DNA of 64,000 bases from Venturia oleaginea. Taxonomy: Eukaryota > Ascomycota > Dothideomycetes > Venturiales > Venturiaceae. The notes under the pieces are model-generated. The model made no database searches. It saw only the letters and a program-made list of their open reading frames with translations, and was not told the DNA's origin. The DNA lies in NCBI GenBank assembly GCA_013176395.1, contig JABMLP010000004.1, positions 372,001 through 436,000 of the forward strand. Direction: 5' to 3'. A program made the translations under genes and the position numbers. Numbering within the stretch: the first letter of the stretch is position 1; each line of letters starts with the position of its first letter. Below are positions 55,823-64,000 of the stretch, in pieces.

Positions 55823-58800
55823 ACGGATGGTTGAATTTATTGATGAGTGGTTAAGATAGAGTGATAGGATAGGACAGGATAATCACTACAGGTCTTCTCC
55901 CTGCAGAGGTCCTTTCAAGGCTTATGAATATCAGCGGTAGCCGAGCACAATGACGCACCGCCTCGATCCATTGTCGCCGTTGATTAGGACCTGAAGACAG
56001 CCATCCCACAGCAAGACAGTTGTAATCGCATCATCGCACCCTCTGACGCAATATCGTGACGCCATCTCCCAAGCCCCCGTCTCAGCTCAAGACAACAAAC
56101 GCCCTCCAAAAAAAGGTGAAGCCTAACACCAACCAACCTCATACCCCAGGAAACACATCGGAGTCATCTCCTACCGCCACTACAATTATGACGCACGCCA
56201 TATTTTCTTCTTTTCTCCAACGCGCACAAGACGCTTTTCGCAGATCAGCCTTTTCCCGACATCGGATGAGATCGGATCGGGTCGTGTGTAAAGGTGCATC
56301 AACTATTTTTCCTTTTGCCAGATTATCTCCTGCATGATAATGCGGGGAAGGACAGGCATATGGAGGTCATCTCCTAGGCTGGATGGGGAACTCCGTAACC
56401 CATACAATAGTGATCGGACAAGATGGATGAAGGGATGAAGGGGATGAAATGGAAGAGTTCCGTTGCCCTGGGATTTGGAATCTTTGGTCGTTTATGATGC
56501 AATATTATGCTGTGGAGTTTCTAGCTGTGTGTGAACTGTATGACAAGACCTTTTGTACTTGCAGAGAAGGTTTCACGATTATAGAAATGCGTTGTTATTG
56601 CTGTTACGCTGGGTTTGATGCAGAGAGTCCGGGGGTTAAGTTGAGAAGGCGTTAAGATGCAGATAAGTCATGGTTGATTGCGTAGTGTCTGTAGGGGAGG
56701 GAACATGTTTGTCGAGCTAATGGATGTGAAGTATGATGAAGATTTCTTTGCTTTGCTGTTCTCTTTGACTTGCGGCGTAAATGTCAAGCTGGCGTTAGGA
56801 TCAGCTTTTGACGTACTCTGAGTGAAAACTGATTATCCATTATTCAATTCAACGCTTTTGGACCAGTAATATGTGTTGCTGTATCACCCATTGTGCAATT
56901 TCTGTCTCGCCATTAGACCACATCGCAATCATTCTGACGCAATAAAAAAGCCTGTTGATGATTCCCAGCGAATTGAAACATGGAAGAATGTCGAAGGCCA
57001 CGTTGCGTGGCGCCTTTCATTACACAACGCAATGAGACGACCAGGTCGGTGACTTGTGGAATAGCTTGCCTATCATGATATTGGGCAGAGTTGCATATCG
57101 GAAAGACCGGTGAACAACAGAGAGAGAAAAGTTTACATACCAAGCCAGAGTACAGAGTGGACCTTGTAAAGCATCTCTCCATGAACGGTCTCATGCTCTG
57201 CCCATCATCTACTTCTTGTGTCTGACATGCTGTAGCACGAAAAAATCGGGTTACATAACATCGTCCTTTGCAGTTCTTGATAGTGAGACATGGTAACTCC
57301 CGTCTTAGGCCTGCTGAACTGTTGAGTGGTTCAATCGCCTTCTGACAGGTTCCGCAAACTCATCTCCATCACGATCCAGTTGGTCCGGTATCTTGGCTGT
57401 GCGGCTGTTCCACGGCCGCAGAGGAGTTCACTCCGGCTCAGTTACCCCTGAAGGTGTTCGACTCACAGGAACAGCATTCGACTCATAAGAGCTGAGAAAT
57501 CAAAATGGGATGAAAACGTCGCAGGTGGATACACCTCACGGTCCTCGACACGGTCCTCGCAAGATCAATAATTAAAAGACGCGTCAACCGCTCTGCCAAG
57601 GTGAAAATTTTGAATCAAAAAATTCTCCGTGCGAACTCGATCAAAAGCAAACGTCAAAATCAATGACGGCTGCGAGTAAAAAGTCGGCGTATGTGAACGC
57701 TTAGGCCGTTCGCGAATCGACTCCTCTCCTGGCGGATATCTCTCCAACCACGGCCAAAAAGGAAACGAAATCTCTGTCGCTCCGGCCCGGGGAGCATGGT
57801 GCACATGCGGTCTCGAGTACCGTTCCATTTTGTCTTTGGCGTAAAAAGCTGGCGTTTTGGGCAGCTGGCGTTTTGGGCAGCTGGCTGGGTCTGTGAATTG
57901 TTGCTGTTTACTCTTGATATCGCTTTTCGAGCGATTGGTATTTGGAGCGATTGGCGTTCTCGGCATAAATTGTCTGAAACAACGGAGCTGAGGCGCCGAA
58001 GAGGGTTAGAAGCAATGGTGTCGCGCCAGAAGCGCCTTCAGCCACTCCCGTTCCTTTGTCCTATCAACTCGCCAAGCCTCGTTCGTGACCAGCGTATAGG
58101 TGTGAGTGGAGGGAGGTGTTGGGATGGAATTAGTCAGTCTGTGGATGAGCGCGGAGATTCAGATATCAACGTAGGCACAACACCATGATAACCACGCGGA
58201 CAACGTCCCGCGCCAACGTGACAGCGTGACAGTAGACAAGATGTACACAGTAGTGATAATGCACGGCCCGTCGGTGCCTGCGGCCTGACCTGCCTGAATG
58301 TCATGGAACGGTCCAGGACTCCAGCCTGATGGTCTTGATATCGATGATGGATAGGGAATTACGGATACCGCGGGCACGCTAGGAAGCTCCCTTTGATAGA
58401 CGTCAATCCGCATCCGCATCCCGCGGGAAGTTGTCGGCTGTGGAGACCTGTTGATGATCATCGATTGTGGCGGGCATGATCGGAACCCCTCCGCTGCGCA
58501 TGACGCAAACTTCGAGTTAGACTGGTTCAGAAGCGTGATCAGGATTTGTAAGTTCGGACCAATGCAACACGAGCCCATGACCTCGATGCGGGAGTGTTAC
58601 TTGTCGCATTAATAGGCCCGATATGGCATTTGCCCTGCGTGACTACAGTTCAGGAACGATAATTGGTCACTTCGACGTGCACCGTCAAATGATGTGTATG
58701 AACCGCGCAGAGAGGTCATGTCGGCCATTTCTTGCCCATGTTTGCCTCTCTTGTTGTGTAAATTCTTGCTATCGTGGAAGTATATACGTTGCTATCTAAT

Positions 58801-59431
58801 GAGCAAAAGCTGAGATGATGCCATGTGGTGTAGCTGGGATATTCCGCCGATAAAATCATGAGTCACGCTCTTGCGTTCTCATGTCCAAATGAAACACCCG
58901 AGTGTATGGTGCTGTTGCCTCTTGCTCCGCTTCTCGAATAGCAAAAACTAAACTAAACTTGAACTTGACTAAGGTTGCCTTGCAAAGCACTGCGTCTCCG
59001 TGCCAGTTCCCAGTGACAGGAAGGAAACAGACGTAAGCAAATGAGTGATCTGAAACAAAACTCCACAGTGCCCACCAACCAGACTAAGAGAAAATAAACT
59101 TTTTTACAGCCGCATTGTTTGTACCAGCATGCCCCAACCCCGACTTATGGAAAATCGGCCATGATGAGGCCGGATGATGTACATTAAAACCATGCAGTGG
59201 ACCCAGGTGCGTCGTGATATGACACCATATCTAACGAAAAAAACTCCAGAGGTGCCCCACTTCGATAATGCTGCCAAACCAATGCAATGCTAGGATGAGA
59301 GAGGAAGGATGCAGTTGTGACGAGGGTATCTCTCTGTGCGAACAAAACTCCGAGGCTGAAATGACGAGTGCTGTGGACAAGAAAAAGATGTCGAACAGCG
59401 ATGATGAATGACTGAGAAAGGCGCAGTGAGT
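55823..59431. other. Gene-poor interval of 3.6 kb
   Basis: No supported protein gene. Open frames are short and overlap on both strands. A directly repeated GCTGGCGTTTTGGGCA occurs at about 57848-57880. A tRNA-like A box on the minus strand near 57575-57600 has no matching B box. The sequence next to 59431 is the 3' flank of the Ecl1-like gene. Confidence 0.45.
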
Positions 59432-59956
59432 TTAACCCATTGTCATCCTTCGCTTCCAGTTGCGGTCCTGATCAAACGCTCCTGAGTACGCTCGTAGCAG
59501 GTTGGCAGCGTGGTCGGATATACCAGACGGGTTACAGCTTGATGTACTTGAGACGGAAGAGAGAGAACATCGAGAGGGCGAAGTGGTGAGTCCGCGACCG
59601 GTAGGTTGCTGATAGAGTGAAGTCGATGTTTGTGCGAAGTATGAAGACGTTGATTGTTGTCGTGGAGCCACAGCAGATCTTGGGCTAGCTGGGGGAGACT
59701 CAATGCTGCCCGTCTTGTATGTGGAAAAGTTGACGGCAGGGGCCAATTGGAGTTGAGACCTCGAAGAAGAGAAACTCGAAATTTGTGATTGCCATGACAT
59801 CCATGAGGGACTGTTTGTAGGTAGACTGGAAGGGTTTAATTGCTCGGGGTGACCGGCTTGTTCGAGGTCTGCAAGTCTGCATGTTTGAGAGCAGAATTTC
59901 TCGCCGTCAGCGATGTGTCGATCGCAGGAAAGGCAAGTGTCATGATCCCAATCCAT
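59432..59956 (-). CDS. Ecl1-family zinc-binding protein (life-span regulator type)
   Basis: Single-exon 174-aa protein. The N-terminal zinc-binding motif reads CLSC...KFCSQTCR, the C-x2-C...C-x3-C arrangement of the Ecl1/2/3 family, which extends chronological life span in fission yeast and responds to nutrient limitation. The middle is Ser/Gln-rich and low-complexity; the C-terminal block LLRAYSGAFDQDRNWKRR is a conserved short element in filamentous fungal members. Start at the ATG at 59956 (MDWDHDTC). Confidence 0.85.
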   Translation of the reverse strand: MDWDHDTCLSCDRHIADGEKFCSQTCRLADLEQAGHPEQLNPSSLPTNSPSWMSWQSQISSFSSSRSQLQLAPAVNFSTYKTGSIESPPASPRSAVAPRQQSTSSYFAQTSTSLYQQPTGRGLTTSPSRCSLSSVSSTSSCNPSGISDHAANLLRAYSGAFDQDRNWKRRMTMG

Positions 59957-62900
59957 TGTGAAGGATGTTCAGTCGTTGAGGTTTGCTGGTTGCAATGGAG
60001 GGGATGCAGTTGTTGATATACTGCAGTAGTAGGAATGATGCGAGATGGCAACACGAGGTTATAAGATCGACGGCGTGTTAAGTGGAGGTGGAGCAAGGCT
60101 TGGTGAGTCGAGTGTGAGGTGATGGGTAACCGTGATGGCGTTTGAGGGAGAGGAAATGGCAAAAATACGGGTATCGATTGTGCAATGATGGATTCTTGAG
60201 GGCTCCTGATGCAGACGTGCGGGCTTCTTATGACTTTCTCAGGCACCATCCATCATCTCACACAATATGCAGATGAACGCTTCGGGATCAAGCAAGCAAG
60301 CCCTGCAGGCTCTACTACTGCAGACCCATGCACGTCCACTAGCCGTATCGAGTGCTTGCGTGGGATGGAGCGGTTGATGAATTTGTGGAGCGCCTGGCAG
60401 CCTGGCACTTCTACCTAGTCCTGGGCCTGGGCAAGCTATCATAGCAGCGCCCTGTAGCGAACGTGCGGCCGCCAAATTGAAATTTTGGCTTGATAGCCGC
60501 CGTTCCCCTCTACCCCCAACTCGTCCGTCCACGTCAAAGAGCGGACGTTGAATGTCCTTCGAGACGAGACCCCGCTACTGGTAGGGGGCTTCTTATTGTT
60601 GCTCCAGTTTTGACAACAACAGAGTTACATACGGCAACAAGCGTTTCGCTATGCCTTTGGTAACGCCGTCTCACCCCATAAATTGTGGGGAGCGACTCTT
60701 CTCGCAACTTTGGAAATAATTCGCAACATCACTCCCTGCCAAGTTATGTTACAGGACGGCGTGCGTGAGCTTCGCCGGCTGTCTGTAGAGTGAGAAGTGA
60801 TGAGCAGAGCGCAGAGAGTCACGCAGATCATGATTTGATTCGCTCTCTGCTTTCATGGCTGGTTGGTTCCCAGACGCGAACTGCTCTTACCAACGCCAGG
60901 CATGTTTCCATTCCATTCAATCAATTCGAGGGATGGCATTATGCGCCCTTCCGTAGTGGGTCCCTTGCTCAATCCAGCCGAGCGGATGAAGAGACAGTGC
61001 GTAATCTGGAAGACGAGAAAGCTGTGGAGTTGCTGTAAAATGAGTGGTAAACATTCTCTCAGGGCCTCAAGCGACCTGCTTCAACGGGTGGTGATGGAAT
61101 GCATTTTGCCATGATAGCCACAGCTTGCGAAACGAGTCGGAGCAACGGCAGTTGTCATAGTCTGGGGTCTTTTCATGGTAGTACACGAGAGAACCATTGG
61201 AAGAGGTGCGTAGTGATCGACCCTGCTCCTTGTCATTTGCGTATACCATGCTCTTCTTTGCGTAACGATACTCGCCACACTGGCACGGGAGGAATGATCA
61301 TAGCTCCAGCATACTAGTAGATGAAGTTCGGAGGATTGATTGCCACCCAGGCCAGCGTATAATACTCGAAAGAGACATGACCGTGCACCTCTTGGCATGT
61401 CCTTGTCTGGTAAATCATTCGTTCATATGTTAAGCTACGGAGCAATGGTGGGCCTGGCCTCTTTGAGATCGGGTAGGCCCTCTCTGTGGTGTTGAAGATG
61501 TTGATGCTCAGACACAGCTGCATCTTCGATAAGTCTCCGAATGGAGAATATCAGTGCTCTAATCCCAAATGCGCACTCTCTGCCCTGTTACATAGTACAC
61601 CCAGCACGGTTCAGCCTCCTCTCCAGAATCAACTCAAGGCCCTCCTTTCGCAATGTCCACTTCCAGGCTGACCGACTACGCCCTCAATGTGATGAGCGGC
61701 CTCTCGACGGATGGCTACAGTTCGCCATTCCAAGGCCTATTCTTGCTCGAAGCGAGTTTTCAATAATAGGGGACGCAGCATACTCTGGAGGGAAGGCTCC
61801 TTCAGGGCTCATTTTGCTCCCTCGCTCCTTTGACCTGCATTTCAGCCTGTAGCCAAGCCCCTCTCCGCACACCCTCCAAATGCAAGACACTGCTCTAGCT
61901 CTCGCTCTCTCCACTCCTGCTAGCAGCAATCCTTCCGCATGCTCAGCACGGATTCGACAAACCCCCCACGGTTTGGCCCCAAAGAGAGTAGAATGCCTTC
62001 ATGTCGTTTGTATGGAGCAGAAAGAGTGTGGTTGGCAACCGTTATGCCTTATCTTGAGCATGCTGGAATCACCTGCCGGCATGCTATGTACCGTCTCTTC
62101 AGCGCCAGGGTTTTCACCAGCAGTGTATAGAGATTCAGCATACGCGGTTTCTTCTTCACTTCGAGGCGAAGTGGGTCTCCCTGCATTCTCGTCTTCGGTG
62201 CCATTTATGGCAAAATGCCGTTCGTGTCGTACACAAACGCCCTTCCCCACACTCTTCTTCTCCGCAGGGTTTCAGAGAAGCCGTCGTGATCAAGACCTCC
62301 ATTCTTGTGGCGGGAGAATGACCTCTGCGCTCATCTGCCGGCATGGCCATGCCACGCAGACTATTGATGAGTCTGTACGACGATCGTGGGGATTGCAGTT
62401 CGCGCGTATAATTACTGGCTGCTCGAAATTTCCCCGCAAGACAGAGGCAGGCTGCAGGACGACTCTTACTTTGCGGGGCGATGGACTCTGCCAGAAGTCT
62501 CACAGGGGAAGGCTGCGCACTGGAGCCTCTGTTGCAGGGCTGGTGCAGCAATGATGTCCTTAGCCCGTGACTAGTGTCGACGGTTTCGAAAATATACACA
62601 CATTGACTACATAGTAGAATGTGACGGCGCTTGGCTCGCATCACTACCTGGAAAGAGGAGACCCTCAAATCCACTTTCCACGATAAGCTGCAGTCCATAC
62701 TAGTAAACTCATACGGGTCGTAGAGTACCTAGATCCCTCTCTTCCCTGTTCCAACCTCGCAAATCTGCTATGGGCCCTGATGGGAGCTAGGCCGGGGTGA
62801 AGGTTGTGAACTGTTATCTGGAACTACGAACATGGGATCGTTATCGAACCAAGGAGCAACCGAAACAATTCAGCGCAACCGCCAGACGCGACCCTATATT

Positions 62901-63115
62901 GTCCTCGACAAACATGTAGTTTCCCCTCTTCCACTACCCAAACGTTTTCGCTACCTGTCGCACAACCTCTGCAAATGAATCCATCATCCTCCGAACTATC
63001 GTGAGATCCTAATTTGGAAGTCTTGGTAACGGGAACGATAAGCCGTCTCGAACTTAGAAATCCCACCAGAGCTTTACCCACCACCACACACACCGCTCAA
63101 CTACCATTCTTCCCA
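59957..63115. other. Gene-poor interval with one long unassigned ORF
   Basis: About 3.2 kb. The longest open frame is 61880-62554 (plus, ATG start, 224 codons), with an overlapping 180-codon frame on the minus strand; neither shows a family motif. Their Cys, Arg and Ser content is unlike that of the neighbouring genes. I leave them uncalled. The rest shows no gene. Confidence 0.4.
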
Positions 63116-63473
63116 TTATGATTTATATTCCTTTGAACAACAAAGATATCTGAGAGTGGTCTTCTAAACCCGGTAAAGTCAGTCAGCCATTCACACCTCA
63201 AACAATCACTCCATAAGATTTCATTGAGAATTACACAACTAGCGCAGATTAAAAAGACCAACTCACCCCGGGCCCATTTGCAAAACGAAAGAGGTGGACA
63301 CCTTTCCTCCCAGCCATTTGACAAGCACTATCCTGCTCGGCATGTGGTATTACCTTGCAGTCTTTGAATTTCTCGCATGGTTGGCCTCGGACGAGAAGAT
63401 CGCCAGCGGGGCATGATAGGGTTTGGGCGAGAGCCAGGATTGGGAGGAGGAGAGTAGAGATGAAAAGACGCAT
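63116..63473 (-). CDS. Small secreted cysteine-rich protein (effector candidate)
   Basis: Two-exon model: 63267-63473 and 63116-63163, separated by a 103-bp GTGAGT...TTTAG intron; 84 aa. A signal peptide (MRLFISTLLLPILALAQ) is followed by a mature chain of about 67 residues with six cysteines: C21, C33, C39, C50 and a CC pair near the end (LCCSKEYKS). This is the size and architecture of fungal secreted effectors and small antifungal-type proteins, but no specific family is recognised. The last exon is short; an alternative acceptor three bases further (after TTTAGAAG) would drop one residue. ATG at 63473 chosen because it begins the signal peptide. Confidence 0.65.
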
Positions 63474-64000
63474 GATTGTAGCGAGCGACGGAGTATTGTT
63501 GTTACTGTTGTTGGGATGGCTAGAAGAGAATTCGGATGTTAAGAGTCTAGCGAGGAGGGAATTACTTATTCTTATACTATGGTAACGGGGTAATAAATAC
63601 GTGTTCACATGGTCCACCACCTCCTGTGTCGCTTTCATTCATCTGTATAGCTCGGTGGTGGAACACGTTATATTATAAAAAGACGAACTGAATGAAAACA
63701 CATATTTAACCAAGCTTTAATAAGTTGAGGTTGAGACTTGAAGTAACCCGGACTGGGAGGCATTTCCCACTAATCACTTCGAGGTCCAGCTTGAATCGAT
63801 GCCCCAGCGCTGCAGAGACATAATTGCAGTCAATGGTAGTGGTACCTAAATAGATTGAATACATCGAAATTAGCCTACTTCGATGTTTTGAAACACCCGA
63901 ATCCGGCTATTCATGTGACTTATTATGCCGCGGGCTAGGATACCCAATGCGCGATACCAGTAGAACTTGTGTTTTCCATGCCCGTAAAAGACATCACCTC
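63474..64000. other. Upstream flank of the small secreted protein gene
   Basis: About 530 bp to the window edge. A TATTATAAAA sequence at about 63671-63680 is roughly 200 bp upstream of the start codon. No gene is supported. Confidence 0.4.

Noticed and set aside
57560..57605. A-box-like sequence TGGCAGAGCGG on the minus strand suggesting a tRNA
   Set aside because: No B box (GGTTCGANNCC) follows at a suitable distance and no acceptor stem forms.
1..64000. CRISPR arrays, bacterial operons, phage or plasmid functions
   Set aside because: Gene structure with introns, nuclear-type ribosomal protein genes and fungal families show a eukaryotic nuclear sequence; no regularly spaced short repeats of CRISPR type were seen.

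Overview
The window looks like nuclear DNA of a filamentous ascomycete (Pezizomycotina; a leotiomycete is my best guess, not proven). Genes are split by short introns of about 45-150 bp, mostly with GT...CTAAC-like...AG signals. Several families are typical of filamentous fungi: a HET-domain protein, a Baeyer-Villiger-type monooxygenase, a berberine-bridge-type oxidase, an Ecl1-type zinc protein and a GPI-anchored Ecm33. I rebuilt gene models by hand, joining frames at splice sites and requiring the joined length to stay in frame. Roughly 23 protein genes and one intact tRNA are supported.

Layout. 0-0.4 kb: ribosomal protein S23, cut by the window edge. 1.9-6.5 kb: an MFS transporter and a flavin monooxygenase on the same strand, possibly a small metabolic module. 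6.5-15.7 kb: a gene-poor block with several diverged tandem repeat families, a tRNA-like relic and a broken copy of the 5' end of a Nam8/Csx1-like RNA-binding protein gene. 15.7-21.1 kb: the Scy1/Cex1 pseudokinase and an SPF45-like splicing factor. 21.7-25.1 kb: a secreted FAD oxidase and a hypothetical gene. 26-38.6 kb: a dense housekeeping block (RPL31, AFG1-like ATPase, NAD-dependent epimerase, TRAPPC2L, complex I PSST subunit, AT-hook protein, UPF0303 protein, HET-domain protein). 38.9-42.6 kb: an unknown gene, a 3-methyladenine DNA glycosylase and tRNA-Thr(UGU). 45.4-55.8 kb: Ecm33, a coiled-coil protein, monothiol glutaredoxin Grx5, a Hal3/PPC-decarboxylase-like protein with a repetitive N-terminal extension, and checkpoint kinase Chk1. 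55.8-64 kb: gene-poor, with an Ecl1-family gene and a small secreted cysteine-rich protein (effector candidate).

Most genes act independently in core functions: translation, secretion, splicing, respiration, iron-sulfur assembly, DNA repair and checkpoint. The accessory content lies in the monooxygenase/transporter pair, the BBE-like oxidase, the HET gene and the small secreted protein. The least explained material is the repeat-rich 6.5-15.7 kb block and a short hairpin element present in two diverged copies at 34.5 and 49.8 kb.
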